DNA of 64,000 bases from an uncultured Victivallales bacterium (GTDB taxonomy: Bacteria; Verrucomicrobiota; Lentisphaeria; Victivallales; UBA1829), in NCBI GenBank assembly GCA_944390795.1, contig CALXRI010000002.1, positions 62,001 to 126,000 on the forward strand, read 5' to 3'. Each line of letters begins with the position of its first letter. The stretch's first letter is position 1. Position numbers and translations under genes: made by a program. Under the pieces are notes generated by a model. It was not told the DNA's origin, made no database searches, and worked only from the letters and a program-made list of their open reading frames with translations. Below are positions 24,732-34,645 of the stretch, piece after piece.

Positions 24732-27077
24732 TCAGGAGCTCCACTCCTGCACTGCCGCAAGAAAAACAGGAACAATCGTGCGGATCTTCGATGCGCCGAC
24801 TCCGCGGAGCGCCGCGGCCTCCGGGATCGAAATCGGCCGCCGGGCGGCAAACTCCCGCAACGCGGCATCCGTCAGGATGCAGTAAGGGGGAACGCCTTTT
24901 TTCGCCGCAAGACCGGCACGGATCTTCCGCAGATGTTCGAAAAGCTCCTCGTCACTGCCGAAAAGCGCGCGTTCCGCCTGTTTTTCCCGTACGGCGGCGA
25001 CTCTCCTTTTCACCGTCCTCCCCCGATCCGGCGTTCCGGCGTTCCGCATCTCCGGAATGGCCAGTTCCGGCAGCACACCATCGCGAAGCGCCCCCTGCCC
25101 CGCGGGGCTCAGTCCGAGACAGGGATATTCCGGATTTCCGACACGTTCGAGATACCCGGCGGCCTCCAGGGATTTGAGAATGAGCAGAAGATTGCTCTGG
25201 CCCCACTCTTTCAGCTTCCCGAAGAACGGACTCCGCACAAATCCGCTCCGGAGAATCTCCGGACGGCGTGCTCCGGCGAGAATCAGACTCAGGCGTCCGC
25301 TCCCGATCCGGCCTTCAAACGAACGGACCGCGCGCAGAACCGTCAGAACAGCATCTCGTTCGGATCCGGAAAGAGTCCGGGCGCATGCGGCGGATTCCGT
25401 GCAGGTGTCGCAGTTTCCGCACTTCCAGGCGCCGGGCTTTTCGCCGAAATAGGAGATGAGATACGCCTGACGGCATGTCCCCTGCCGCGTATAGCGGATC
25501 ATGTCCTCCAGACGCTCAAGCTCCAGATTCCGCTTGTAATCCAGCTCTCCGAAATCGACGGCAAGCTTCTCCTCCTCCGGACGGAGCAGCGTCACGGCCC
25601 GTCCGCGGAACGGAAGCGTGTACTGCAGAACGGAACCGTTCAGACTGGCAAGCACGCGTTTCACCTGGTCGGTCCGGAGCCCGCTGACGGCGGCAAGTTC
25701 CTCATAGGCGTATTCCTTCTCCAGAAGCGCGCGGCTCCCGTTTGCGGCAAGGAAACGCGCAAGAAAGCGCGAACGCTGGGTATTCTGCGCTTCATGTTCG
25801 CGGAACAGCGCATCGGGATCTCCCGTGATGCGCAGCGTCACACGGTCATGCGCATTCGGCGCGCGCTCCAGATAGCCGTTCTGTTCCAGAATGTTCAGGG
25901 ATGTCCCGATCTGTCCCTCGGCTCTGGCCTCCGGAATCCGTTCCAGAAGCTGCGCATGGGTCAGTTCCAGGGTTGCGGAGGAGCGTCTGCGGGATTCCGC
26001 CAGAAGCGCGGCATAGACGGCTTCCACCACCTCCTGAGGCGGATTGCTGAGATCGATCAGAAACTCCTGCACGAAACGGTCCGCGGCGGAATAGAAAAGG
26101 ATGCATTCGGCGGCTTCGCCGTCGCGTCCGGCGCGCCCGGCTTCCTGATAATAGGCCTCAATCGAACCCGGAATGTTGTAGTGGATCACACGCCGGACAT
26201 CCGGACGGTCGATTCCCATTCCGAAGGCGTTGGTCGCAACGAGGAGCGGACTTTCCTCGTTCATGAAACGCTCCTGCGCCGCGCTCCGGTCGGCGTCGGA
26301 CATTCCGGCATGATAGGCGATGCAGGCGAACTCCTCGCGCAGCTGCTCTACGGCCTTGCGCGTGGACGTGTAGATGATGGAAGGAAGCTTCCTTCCGGAA
26401 AGGATTCTGCGAAGATGCGCGTTTTTCTGTTCCGCGCCGCCGGCATGCACAACGGAAAAAGCCAGATTCGGACGCCGGAATCCCGCCGCGTGGAGAATCA
26501 TATCCGGACGCCGGAGCTGGCGGAGAATGTCCTCCCGCACCTGCGGAGTCGCAGTGGCGGTGAACGCGCAGACCTGCGGAATCCGGTATGCCTCGATCAT
26601 TTCCCCGAGCCGCAGGTAGGAAGGACGGAAATCATGCCCCCACTGACTGATGCAGTGCGCCTCGTCAACAACAAGCGCCTCGGGAGGATTCGACTCGAGA
26701 AATGCGCGGAAGGAGTTCGACTGAAAACGTTCCGGTGCGACATATAAAAGCTTTATGCGACAGTTTATGATATCATTCAGTATCATATTCTGTTCCGAAA
26801 ACGCAAGACTCGTATTGATGAAGGCGGCCGGAATGCCGCGCTCGCGCAGGGAGTCCACCTGATCCTTCATCAATGAGATCAGCGGGGAAACGATGATGCT
26901 GTAACCGTTCCGCAGCAGAAGCGGCAGCTGGTAGCAGAGCGACTTTCCCGCTCCGGTCGGCATGATGACGCAGACGTCCTCCCCGTTCAGAATGTCGCGG
27001 ACAACCGCTTCCTGATGGTCCAGAAAGGAATCGAAGGAGAAATAACGCTTCAGGGCAAGTCGGAGTTCTTCGCTCAT
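24732..27077 (-). CDS. recQ: ATP-dependent DNA helicase RecQ
   Basis: A 781-residue SF2 helicase. Walker A is [13 protein letters not shown] (residues 40-52), the DEAH box at 138-141 is followed by [17 protein letters not shown], typical of RecQ, and motif VI reads [13 protein letters not shown]. The zinc-binding region has the pattern WKCGNCDTC after an upstream CRQAY. A winged-helix RQC part follows, and the C-terminus is an HRDC domain ([17 protein letters not shown] ... [15 protein letters not shown]). The length exceeds E. coli RecQ (about 610) because of an enlarged region between helicase and HRDC. It unwinds 3'-5' in recombination and fork repair. GGAGG lies 11 bases before ATG 27077. 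It follows the aguA gene with a 96-bp gap on the same strand. Confidence 0.95.
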   Translation of the reverse strand: MSEELRLALKRYFSFDSFLDHQEAVVRDILNGEDVCVIMPTGAGKSLCYQLPLLLRNGYSIIVSPLISLMKDQVDSLRERGIPAAFINTSLAFSEQNMILNDIINCRIKLLYVAPERFQSNSFRAFLESNPPEALVVDEAHCISQWGHDFRPSYLRLGEMIEAYRIPQVCAFTATATPQVREDILRQLRRPDMILHAAGFRRPNLAFSVVHAGGAEQKNAHLRRILSGRKLPSIIYTSTRKAVEQLREEFACIAYHAGMSDADRSAAQERFMNEESPLLVATNAFGMGIDRPDVRRVIHYNIPGSIEAYYQEAGRAGRDGEAAECILFYSAADRFVQEFLIDLSNPPQEVVEAVYAALLAESRRRSSATLELTHAQLLERIPEARAEGQIGTSLNILEQNGYLERAPNAHDRVTLRITGDPDALFREHEAQNTQRSRFLARFLAANGSRALLEKEYAYEELAAVSGLRTDQVKRVLASLNGSVLQYTLPFRGRAVTLLRPEEEKLAVDFGELDYKRNLELERLEDMIRYTRQGTCRQAYLISYFGEKPGAWKCGNCDTCTESAACARTLSGSERDAVLTVLRAVRSFEGRIGSGRLSLILAGARRPEILRSGFVRSPFFGKLKEWGQSNLLLILKSLEAAGYLERVGNPEYPCLGLSPAGQGALRDGVLPELAIPEMRNAGTPDRGRTVKRRVAAVREKQAERALFGSDEELFEHLRKIRAGLAAKKGVPPYCILTDAALREFAARRPISIPEAAALRGVGASKIRTIVPVFLAAVQEWSS

Positions 27078-27173
27078 CGGAGAAACGGCCTCCTGCGGAA
27101 AGGGAAAGTCTCAACCGGTCCGCGGCAGCGGCGGCAAATACGTTGGAACAACAGGCGGCACATGATTTCCAGG

Positions 27174-28238
27174 TCACCGCGGCTGCTGCTGGCTCAGACA
27201 GTGCAGCGCGCCTCCTTCCAGAATGATGTCGCTGCAGTCGATCGGAATCACCGTGCGGCCCGGATAGGCCTGCGCAATGACGGCAAGCGCCTCGGAATCG
27301 GCAAAATACTGACGGTAGGTCGGCACCAGAACCGCCTGATTGATGAGCAGGAAATTGGCATAGGTTGCCGGAAGAATCTCCTCGCGCCAGCCTTCGGGGC
27401 GGATCGGACGCGGCGAATTCAGAGGAATGACTTCCAGCAGGGAACCGCTGTCCGCCGTGCGCATTCTCCGGAGTGCGCGGATGTTGTCACGGAGCACGTC
27501 ATGATTCGGATTCCATGCCGGCGCGGAGGGTGCGAGAACGACATCCTCGGAAACGAATCTCGCCAGAGTGTCGATGTGTCCGTCCGTATCGTCTCCGGCC
27601 AGTCCGCGGTCCAGCCACAGCACCTGTTCGACGCCGAGCGATTCGCGGAGAATCCGTTCCGCCTCAGGCTCGGTGATCTCCGGATTCCGGTTCGGGTTCA
27701 GGATCACGGAACGGGTGGTCAGGAGATCGCCCGCGCCGTTCACTTCCAGCGCGCCGCCTTCGCAGACGAAGGGAATGCGGAAACGGCGGAACCCCAGCTG
27801 TTCGGCGACCTGCGCGGGGACGGCGTCATCCCTGTCCCAGGGCGGGAATTTCCCGCCCCATGCATTGTATGTGAAGTCGAGAACAGCCCGTTCCCCGGTC
27901 TGCGGATTTTTCACGAAAACCGGGCCGTGATCCCGGCACCAGGCGTCATTGGTCGGAATGTCCAGAAGTTCAATCCGCCCGAAATGCGCATCGGCGTCCG
28001 CCAGAGCGTCATTGACGCGGTCGAATTCGGACGCGGCGCACAGAATGCGGACCCGTTCATATTGCGAAATCGCGGAAGCAAAAGTCGCATACGCCTCTTC
28101 GGCGCGGCGGAACACGCCCGGCCAGGTCTCCGGATTCGACGGCCAGCTCAGAAAGACGGCCTCCTGCGCGCTCCATTCCGGCGGCATGACAAAGCCGAGG
28201 GCCTTCGGAGATTCACCGTTTGCAAAGGAATCAATCAT
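27174..28238 (-). CDS. aguA: Agmatine deiminase
   Basis: This 354-residue cytoplasmic enzyme belongs to the PAD_porph/agmatine deiminase family. It hydrolyses agmatine to N-carbamoylputrescine and ammonia. Diagnostic blocks are MPPEWSAQEAVFLSWPSNPETWPG at the start, NDAWCRDHGPVFV, GGALEVNGAGDLLTT, GDDTDGHIDTLARFV with the catalytic His/Asp, and the terminal GGALHCLSQQQP, which holds the nucleophilic Cys. The start overlaps the end of aguB by 8 bp. The pair therefore forms a putrescine pathway from agmatine. No arginine decarboxylase gene is in the window. Confidence 0.93.
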   Translation of the reverse strand: MIDSFANGESPKALGFVMPPEWSAQEAVFLSWPSNPETWPGVFRRAEEAYATFASAISQYERVRILCAASEFDRVNDALADADAHFGRIELLDIPTNDAWCRDHGPVFVKNPQTGERAVLDFTYNAWGGKFPPWDRDDAVPAQVAEQLGFRRFRIPFVCEGGALEVNGAGDLLTTRSVILNPNRNPEITEPEAERILRESLGVEQVLWLDRGLAGDDTDGHIDTLARFVSEDVVLAPSAPAWNPNHDVLRDNIRALRRMRTADSGSLLEVIPLNSPRPIRPEGWREEILPATYANFLLINQAVLVPTYRQYFADSEALAVIAQAYPGRTVIPIDCSDIILEGGALHCLSQQQPR

Positions 28239-29124
28239 TGAAGCGCCTCGTCAGGTTTTCATATGCGTCGATCCGCCGGTCGCGGAAGAAGGGCCACATT
28301 CTTCTGTGCTCCTCCATTGCGCGGAAGTCGCATTCGGCATACAGGACGGCACATTCCTCTTCGGGTCCCAGGGTCATGTGGTTGCCGTAGAAGTCGCAGA
28401 CGAACGAAGAACCCCAGAATTTCGTCCCGTGCTCGACGCCGACGCGGTTGACCGCGGCGTAATAGCATCCGTTCGCAACCGCATGCCCGCGCTGGACGTT
28501 CAGCCATGCGTCGCGCTGAAGCGCGGCAAGTTCGGCTCCTTCTCCGGCAATCCCGCCGATCGCCGTCGGACAGAAAATGATTTTCGCCCCCCGGAGCGCG
28601 GTCAGACGCGCCGACTCCGGATACCACTGATCCCAGCAGACGATCACGCCGATCCTGCCGTATTTCGTATCGAAGGCGCGGAATCCGAGATCTCCCGGTG
28701 CGAAATAGAATTTTTCTTCAAAACCGGGATCCTGCGGGATATGCATCTTGCGGTATTTCCCGAGAAAGGAGCCGTCCGCGTCGATCACGGCCGCCGTATT
28801 GTGATACAGGCCCGGAGCGCGGAATTCAAAAAGGGAGAGAATCAGCACCACAGCGTGTTTTGCAGCGATCCCGCGGAAACGGTCCGTCAGCGCCGACGGA
28901 ACCGGATGCGAAAGGTCAAAAAAGGCCGGATCCTGCTTCCAGCAGAAATATTCCGTCAGGAAAAGCTCCTGCGTGCAGATGATTTTCGCTCCGTTCGCGG
29001 CTGCTTCGGCAATCAGCGACTCCGTCACATCCGCCGCTTCGGCGACGGACGCGCGCGCCTTGTCCTGAAGCAGTGCAATTTTCACAATCCCGCATTCCAT
29101 CGTGATCCGCCATCCTTCCGTCAT
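28231..29124 (-). CDS. aguB: N-carbamoylputrescine amidase
   Basis: A nitrilase-superfamily amidohydrolase of 297 residues that converts N-carbamoylputrescine to putrescine, CO2 and ammonia. The catalytic triad is readable: Glu in IICTQELFLTEYFCW, Lys in LGKYRKMHIPQDPGF, Cys in GVIVCWDQWYPESAR. The sequence EEKFYFAPGDLGF and GVEHGTKFWGSSFVCD are typical of AguB. ATG 29124 overlaps the recR stop (ATGA), which argues for coupled translation; ATG 29100 (MECGIVKIALLQ) would better match the usual family N-terminus. It overlaps aguA downstream by 8 bp. Confidence 0.92.
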   Translation of the reverse strand: MTEGWRITMECGIVKIALLQDKARASVAEAADVTESLIAEAAANGAKIICTQELFLTEYFCWKQDPAFFDLSHPVPSALTDRFRGIAAKHAVVLILSLFEFRAPGLYHNTAAVIDADGSFLGKYRKMHIPQDPGFEEKFYFAPGDLGFRAFDTKYGRIGVIVCWDQWYPESARLTALRGAKIIFCPTAIGGIAGEGAELAALQRDAWLNVQRGHAVANGCYYAAVNRVGVEHGTKFWGSSFVCDFYGNHMTLGPEEECAVLYAECDFRAMEEHRRMWPFFRDRRIDAYENLTRRFND

Positions 29125-29738
29125 TCAAAACTGGTTCTTCCGCTGAGCGCGGCTGCGATTGTCGCGGGGTCGGCATAACTCAAATCCGATCCGGCGGGGA
29201 GTCCCTGCGCCAGACGGCTGATCTTCACGCCCCGTTCCTTCAGACGCCGGGCCAGGTAAATCGCGGTCGCCTGCCCCTCCACATCGGGACTCAGCGCAAG
29301 AATGATTTCGCGGATGGTTCCTTCTGCAATCCGTTTTTCCAACCCGTCCGCGTCAATCGAATCAATCCCCCTGCCCTCGAGCGGAGCGATGCGGCCGCCG
29401 AGCACATGATAAACGCCTTTGAACACGCCGCTGGACTCGATATTCCGGATCCGGGCTGCCTCCTCCACCACGCAGACGACCGACGCGTCACGAACCGGAG
29501 AGGCACAGATCGGGCAAAGACCGTCCTCACTGTCGTCGCCGGACAGATTGCCGCAGCGCGGACACTTCCCGACTCGCTGTTTGAGCGTATGCAGATTCGA
29601 GGAAAGCGCGTCGAGCTTCTCGCCGTCCCAGGAATAAAGGCTGAGGGCCATGCGTTCCGCACTGCGCCTTCCGACGCCGGGCAGACTCCGGAGCAGTTCC
29701 ATGAGCTCCTCAAGCGCCTGTGGATATTTTCCCGTCAT
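29121..29738 (-). CDS. recR: Recombination mediator protein RecR
   Basis: This 205-residue protein has the full RecR layout. The N-terminal helix-hairpin-helix is LRSLPGVGRRSAERMALSL, the four-Cys zinc finger is CPRCGNLSGDDSEDGLCPIC (residues 57-76), the Toprim segment starts VCVVEEAARIRNIE, and YHVLGGRIAPLEGRG and DVEGQATAIYLARRL follow. With RecF and RecO it helps load RecA on gapped DNA. It lies 6 bp after ybaB, the classical dnaX-ybaB-recR order, but dnaX is not here. Confidence 0.96.
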   Translation of the reverse strand: MTGKYPQALEELMELLRSLPGVGRRSAERMALSLYSWDGEKLDALSSNLHTLKQRVGKCPRCGNLSGDDSEDGLCPICASPVRDASVVCVVEEAARIRNIESSGVFKGVYHVLGGRIAPLEGRGIDSIDADGLEKRIAEGTIREIILALSPDVEGQATAIYLARRLKERGVKISRLAQGLPAGSDLSYADPATIAAALSGRTSFE

Positions 29739-29744
29739 GCCTTC

Positions 29745-30077
29745 CTACTCTGTCAATCCGGGAATGCTGATCCCTCCGGTCGCCTCGGAAAGTTTCTTCA
29801 CACTTTCCGTTTTCGCCTGAAGAAGCGCATTGTTCACGGCTTCGAAGACGGCGGATTCCAGAACCGCGGCATCCTTCATTTCAACGAGGGAGGATGCGAT
29901 GAAAACTTTCTTCAGCTGGAAATCGCCGGAAACCACCACCTCGACCTGTCCGGTCGCATTTTTTCCGGACACCTCGATTCCGGCCAGATCCTCCTTCATT
30001 TTCTTCATATTTTTCTGGATCTCGCCGAATTTCTTCATGAGACCCGCCATTTCACCGAGATTGCCGAACATGGACAT
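29745..30077 (-). CDS. YbaB/EbfC family nucleoid-associated protein
   Basis: A 110-residue DNA-binding protein of normal family length. The N-terminal helix has the usual Met/Lys-rich pattern (MAGLMKKFGEIQKNMKKMKEDL). The central VSGKNATGQVEVVVSGDFQLKKVFIA is the conserved beta-hairpin, and the C-terminal helix follows (VFEAVNNALLQAKTESVKKL). Dimers bind and bridge DNA. It is just upstream of recR, the standard neighbour, and 28 bp downstream of the large coiled-coil gene. Confidence 0.93.
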   Translation of the reverse strand: MSMFGNLGEMAGLMKKFGEIQKNMKKMKEDLAGIEVSGKNATGQVEVVVSGDFQLKKVFIASSLVEMKDAAVLESAVFEAVNNALLQAKTESVKKLSEATGGISIPGLTE

Positions 30078-30105
30078 CTTTCATTTTCCTGTCGTTATTT
30101 TCACA

Positions 30106-33100
30106 TTATTTGAATTGATCTTCAAGCGACATGTCGCGCTCCGCTCCGTTCTGAAGCGCCTTGCGGTATGCCTTTTCCGCTGAGTCCTTCTCCTTGCGGA
30201 GGAGATGAATCCGAACCAGATTCAGATACGGTTCCGGTCTCTCCACTGCAATATCAGCCGCGCGCCAGTACTGCCAGAGCGCCGTCCCCAGATCCTTTTT
30301 CGCCTCCGCGGCACGGGCATTCGCCATTGCCTCCAGATACGCCTTTTCGTCATAAGACTGCTTCTTTACAGGCGCCGGAGCGGTTTTTTCCGGTGTTTTC
30401 GCTTCGGTCACCGTGACGGAAGCCTGCGGTGCGGAAGAAGATTTCGAAGCGATCATGCCGTCTTCAATGTCGGCGCGGAGCGTTGTCAGCTCGCGGCGAT
30501 AGCGCCGTGCGTCGTCAACCGCTTTTTTCGCCGTTTCCACAGCCTTGTCCGACCGGTTCTTCAGACGGGAGACTTCATTGCGCAAATCGGTGATCTGCAG
30601 TTCCAGCTGTTTTTTCGTATTTTTCCCGGCTTCGAGCTCCCGGATTAATTCATCAATCGCCTGATTTTTCTTGGCGATCGCGTCGGAAGCGGTTCCGCCG
30701 GCGCCCTCGGACCAGCGTTTGAGATCCGCCTTCAGCAGCGTTTCGCTCTTGGTCAGCGCCTCATTGTCCTGTCTGAGCCTTACGACCTCCTTGTCAAGGG
30801 CGATGCGTCTTGCCGCAAGCTCGTCGCGTTCCGCCTTCAGCTCGGCATAAAGTTTCTCGCTGCGGACGGCCTTCTCCTTGAGTTCCAGATTCTCCCTTGC
30901 AATCAGCGAATTGTTCGGAGCGGCATCCCGGGATGCAAGAACCTTCTTCGCTTCGGCAAGCTCTTTTGCAAGCGATTCCTTTTCCGCCTGGAGCTTTTTG
31001 CCGGAGGCGGTCAGGTTCCGGACCGCGTTTTCATATTGCGCATTCGCTTCCCGCAGTTCAATCAGTGACGCCGTCAGTTTGGTCAGTTCCGCTTTCGCCG
31101 CATCCGGAGAAGGCGCCGGCTGCGCCGCGCGGTCCGCAAGTTTCCCCTTGAGAGAGGCTACTTCCGTTTCAAGCGATTTCCGCACCGCTTCCAAGGCCGT
31201 TTTCGACTGTTCCGCGGAAGCCAGTTTCCCGGAAAGATTCGTCACGCGGGCTTTCAAGTCCGCATTGTCCCGGAGGGCCGCGGCGGCCTCGGCGGAGTTC
31301 TCCTGAAGGGACTTGAGGCGCTTCTCCAGATCCGCGCGGGAGGAATTCGCCTCCTTCAGAGATTGTTCCGTCACCGTCAGTTTTCCGGTCAATGCAGCAA
31401 TGGCGGACTCCAGACGGGCTTTGTCCAGCCCCTTTGATTCGGAGGAGGCTTTTTTCATGGAATCCAGCGAAAGTTTCAGCGTCTCCATTTCCCGCGCCTG
31501 CGCCTTCCCTGCACTTTCCGCTTCCGAAAGCTGTTTCCGCAGACGCGCAAGCTCGGCATCCTTCGCGGAAAGCGAGTTCGTCAGTTCATTCGTCTTCGAT
31601 TCTCCGGCCTTCCTGAGCTCCGCAAGCTGCGCCTTCCCTGCACTTTCCGCTTCCGAAAGCTGTTTCCGCAGACGCGCAAGCTCGGCATCCTTCGCGGAAA
31701 GCGAGTTCGTCAGTTCATTCGTCTTCGATTCTCCGGCCTTCCTGAGCTCCGCAAGCTGCGCCTTCCCTGCACTTTCCGCTTCCGAAAGCTGTTTCCGCAG
31801 ACGCGCAAGCTCGGCATCCTTCGCGGAAAGCGAGTTCGTCAGTTCATTCGTCTTCGATTCTCCGGCCTTCCTGAGCTCCGCAAGCTGAAGTTTCAGCTCG
31901 GAAATGCGCTTGTCGCTCATTTCGTTGAATCTTTCATTGACTTTGCGGGCAAAAAGATCGCGGTCCGCCGTGACTTTGACCAGATCTTTCCGGACTGCGG
32001 CATTCTCATCGGCAAGACGTCGTGAAGTTTTTTCCAGTTCAGCAAGACGTTTGGACAGAGTGTCATTCGTCTTGGCAAAGGAGTTGCGCTGTTCGATGTT
32101 CGAAACCAGATCTTTTTTCAGCCTGGCGCTTTCGGCAAGCGCGGCGGCAAGCTTTTCGTTCGCATCCGTTTTTTCCGTAATGGCGGCGGCAACCGCCTTT
32201 TTCAGTGTCTCGTTGTCCTTTCTGACCGCGGCGGCCTCGGCTTCAATTCTGCGGGAGGCGGCGGCGACGCTCTGTTCGGCCTTCAGTCTGCGGATCTGCT
32301 CGGCGGCTTCCTCGGCGGCCCGGGTTTTTTCGGCAAGTTCCCTGGCGGAAGTCGAAAGACGCTTTTCCGTTTCGCGGAGTCTGCTGTTTGCCGCGGCAAG
32401 ATCATCCTGGAGTTTTTTTCGTTCGACCTCGGCAAAGGTCTTTTCGTTGGAAAGCGTTCTGGAAACGTCCTCGAGCATCTTGTCGCGTTTTTCCTTTTCC
32501 GCAGTCAGTTCGCCGTATTGTTTCCGGATGTTCGCAAGCTCCTCGTTCTGCTCCTTGACAAGCTTCATGAAAGCGGCGGTCTTCGCCTGTTCGGTAGTCA
32601 GAAGTTTTTCGGTCTCGGCCGAGATGGAAACTTTTTTATGTTTTTCCAGCAGTTCGGTATACTGCAGATTCAGGAGGGCGAGCTTCTTTTCCAGAACGTC
32701 CCGCTCGGAAAGCAGTCCCTTAATCTGCCTGATGGCGGCATTGCCGCGTTCGGCGCTGTAGCGGACGCTTTTCAATTCGCCCTGAAGCGCTTCCAGCTGT
32801 TTCTTCAGCTTCTCGTTCTCAACGCTGACAGCCCTGTATTTTTCGTCTTTCTCGCGGATCGCCTTCGCCTCCGCCTCGTATTTTTTCCGCTGTTCCATGC
32901 GTTTCGCGGACTCCACGGCCTCCTTCGCCTTGCGTTTCGCCGAAGCGATTCTCCGGGTGGAAAGACTGATCCGGTAATCAATCACGCTCCGGTTCCAGTC
33001 CGGATTCCGCTTCCGGACCTGATTGAAGGCGTCGAGGGACTGCTGATAGAGGGGAATGGACTCCTCGTATCTGCCGGAGATCATTTTCATTTCACCTTTT

Positions 33101-33267
33101 TCAAACAGCTCGAATCCCTTGCGCCAGAGATTCCAGAGCTCCTGTGAAAGCTGACGGTTTGCCGTCGACGTCCGGGCTCCCTGCGCCAGAACTTCGGGAG
33201 CCGCCATAAGCGCTGCCGCGAGAACCAGCGCCAGGACGCGTCCATTCCAGAATACGTGTTTCTGCAT
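30106..33267 (-). CDS. Exported giant coiled-coil protein with terminal TPR-like regions
   Basis: The 1053-residue protein starts with a signal peptide (LALVLAAALMAAPEVLA). Residues 35-110 resemble a TPR unit (GRYEESIPLYQQSLDAFNQV). From about 115 to 930 the sequence is almost continuous heptad-rich, highly charged coiled coil (Ala, Glu, Lys, Arg, Leu). The end (about 975-1050) again looks like TPR (ALWQYWRAADIAVERPEPYL, DSAEKAYRKALQNGAERDM). Residues 461-589 are three identical 43-residue repeats, encoded by identical DNA. It probably forms a long rod in the periplasm; no enzyme domain is seen. ATG 33267 follows a GGAATAG-like site. It sits between hflX and ybaB on the same strand. Similar coiled-coil/TPR proteins occur in PVC bacteria, but I do not recognise a named family. 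Confidence 0.8.
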   Translation of the reverse strand: MQKHVFWNGRVLALVLAAALMAAPEVLAQGARTSTANRQLSQELWNLWRKGFELFEKGEMKMISGRYEESIPLYQQSLDAFNQVRKRNPDWNRSVIDYRISLSTRRIASAKRKAKEAVESAKRMEQRKKYEAEAKAIREKDEKYRAVSVENEKLKKQLEALQGELKSVRYSAERGNAAIRQIKGLLSERDVLEKKLALLNLQYTELLEKHKKVSISAETEKLLTTEQAKTAAFMKLVKEQNEELANIRKQYGELTAEKEKRDKMLEDVSRTLSNEKTFAEVERKKLQDDLAAANSRLRETEKRLSTSARELAEKTRAAEEAAEQIRRLKAEQSVAAASRRIEAEAAAVRKDNETLKKAVAAAITEKTDANEKLAAALAESARLKKDLVSNIEQRNSFAKTNDTLSKRLAELEKTSRRLADENAAVRKDLVKVTADRDLFARKVNERFNEMSDKRISELKLQLAELRKAGESKTNELTNSLSAKDAELARLRKQLSEAESAGKAQLAELRKAGESKTNELTNSLSAKDAELARLRKQLSEAESAGKAQLAELRKAGESKTNELTNSLSAKDAELARLRKQLSEAESAGKAQAREMETLKLSLDSMKKASSESKGLDKARLESAIAALTGKLTVTEQSLKEANSSRADLEKRLKSLQENSAEAAAALRDNADLKARVTNLSGKLASAEQSKTALEAVRKSLETEVASLKGKLADRAAQPAPSPDAAKAELTKLTASLIELREANAQYENAVRNLTASGKKLQAEKESLAKELAEAKKVLASRDAAPNNSLIARENLELKEKAVRSEKLYAELKAERDELAARRIALDKEVVRLRQDNEALTKSETLLKADLKRWSEGAGGTASDAIAKKNQAIDELIRELEAGKNTKKQLELQITDLRNEVSRLKNRSDKAVETAKKAVDDARRYRRELTTLRADIEDGMIASKSSSAPQASVTVTEAKTPEKTAPAPVKKQSYDEKAYLEAMANARAAEAKKDLGTALWQYWRAADIAVERPEPYLNLVRIHLLRKEKDSAEKAYRKALQNGAERDMSLEDQFK
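31500..31886. repeat. Three identical 129-bp direct tandem repeats
   Basis: Units start at 31500, 31629 and 31758 and are identical base for base over 129 bp each. They encode 43 residues per unit (containing AELRKAGESKTNELTNSLSA) and stay in frame with the coiled coil. Perfect identity at third codon positions indicates recent expansion. Confidence 0.95.
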
Positions 33268-33328
33268 CTATTCCATTCCTTTGTTCCAACCGGCCTCTCG
33301 TTCCGCCGGCGATTGATTGTCCATCCGG

Positions 33329-34642
33329 TCAAGGCTCCCGGGGAGCCCGCCTTGCAAATCGTGAGAAAAGCTCCCGGCACTCCGGAGGGACATCGGCAAC
33401 GGCTTCAAAGTGGCCGGATTCGGACCATGAAGACTCGAAGATGCGTCCTCTGGAATGCAGCAGGGCAATAATATCGGACCTCGAAGGCGGAATTTCAAGT
33501 TCCAAAATGCAACTTTGTCCGCGAGAAAAGGAAGAAAGTGCGTCCAGAAGCTCCGGAAAACCCTCTTTCGTGACGCAGGAGATGAAAATCCCATCCCGTG
33601 CAATCGAACGGATTCTCGCCAGCGCCACGGGATCTTTCTGCAGATCGCATTTGTTGAAGACGACGAGCATCCTCTTGTCCGAGGCTCCAAGTTCGGACAG
33701 AACGGAAAGGGTCGTCTCCCAGTGGGACTCCATATGCGGGCTGGAAATATCCAGCACCAGCAGCAGAAAGTCCGCGATAACGGCCTCCTCCAGGGTCGAT
33801 TTGAACGCTTCCACAAGGGAATGCGGCAGCTTCCGGACAAAACCGACGGTATCCGTCAGCAGAAGCTCCCGCCTGTCGGGAAGCACGAGACGGCGGGTCG
33901 TCGGATCCAGCGTTGCGAACAGTTTGTTTTCCGCAAGCACTCCGGCATTGGTGAGCGCATTCAGAAGAGAGGATTTTCCCGCGTTGGTGTAGCCGATGAT
34001 CGCACAGTTGCAGACCGGGTTCCGGAGACGGCCCTTGCGCTGGGTGGCCCGCTGCCTGCGCACAAGTTTCAGCTCCTCCTCAAGAGCGGAGATGCGGCGC
34101 TTGACCATGCGCCGGTCGTATTCGATCTGCTTCTCGCCCTCTCCGCGCGTGCCGAGCGCTCCGCCGCGCTGTCTCGAGAGATGCGACCATGCGCCGGTCA
34201 GACGCGGCAGATAGTAGCGGTTCCGTGCAAGCTCCACCTGAAGCACGGCCTCGCGCGTTCTGGCTCGTTCCGCAAAGATGTCCAGAATCACCTCCTGGCG
34301 GTCGAACACCTTCATGGAACACTCCTTTTCGATGTTGCGCTGCTGGGACGGGCCGAGTTCGCAGTCAAAGATCAGAATCGACGCTCCGAGGGAAAGAGCC
34401 TCTGCCTTCAGCTCCCGGATCTTGCCGCTGCCGACATAGAACTTCGGATTGACCTGCCTGACGGAAACGGCCTTCTCTCCGGCAACGGGAATTCCCAGGG
34501 TGTTTACCAGTTCCCCGAGCTCCGCAAGATATTCCAGGGCCGAGGCATGTGAACTGTCCGCGTCCTGAATTCCGATCAGAAAGGCGGACGCCCTCCCTTC
34601 CCCGGCGGTCTCCGTTTTCAATGTCTCGTCGTCAATGGCCAT
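33329..34642 (-). CDS. hflX: Ribosome-associated GTPase HflX
   Basis: A 437-residue GTPase. The N-terminal HflX domain has VRQVNPKFYVGSGKIRELK and LIFDCELGPSQQRNIEKE, then ILDIFAERARTREAVLQVEL and the Arg-rich LSRQRGGALGTRGEGEKQIE linker. The G domain contains G1 GYTNAGKSSLLNAL, G2 FATLDPTTR, G3 DTVGFVRKLPHSLVEAF and G4 VFNKCDL. HflX splits or rescues stalled 70S ribosomes and binds 50S subunits. It lies 3 bp after pgsA and continues the rimO-pgsA-hflX transcript. Confidence 0.96.
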   Translation of the reverse strand: MAIDDETLKTETAGEGRASAFLIGIQDADSSHASALEYLAELGELVNTLGIPVAGEKAVSVRQVNPKFYVGSGKIRELKAEALSLGASILIFDCELGPSQQRNIEKECSMKVFDRQEVILDIFAERARTREAVLQVELARNRYYLPRLTGAWSHLSRQRGGALGTRGEGEKQIEYDRRMVKRRISALEEELKLVRRQRATQRKGRLRNPVCNCAIIGYTNAGKSSLLNALTNAGVLAENKLFATLDPTTRRLVLPDRRELLLTDTVGFVRKLPHSLVEAFKSTLEEAVIADFLLLVLDISSPHMESHWETTLSVLSELGASDKRMLVVFNKCDLQKDPVALARIRSIARDGIFISCVTKEGFPELLDALSSFSRGQSCILELEIPPSRSDIIALLHSRGRIFESSWSESGHFEAVADVPPECRELFSRFARRAPREP

Positions 34643-34645
34643 GAA

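Noticed and set aside
24534-26747. 737-codon plus-strand frame opposite recQ
   Set aside because: RecQ motifs are all on the minus strand; the plus frame has no recognisable content.
31500-31886. CRISPR-like interpretation of the repeats
   Set aside because: Units are contiguous, 129 bp, without spacers, and in frame inside a coding gene.
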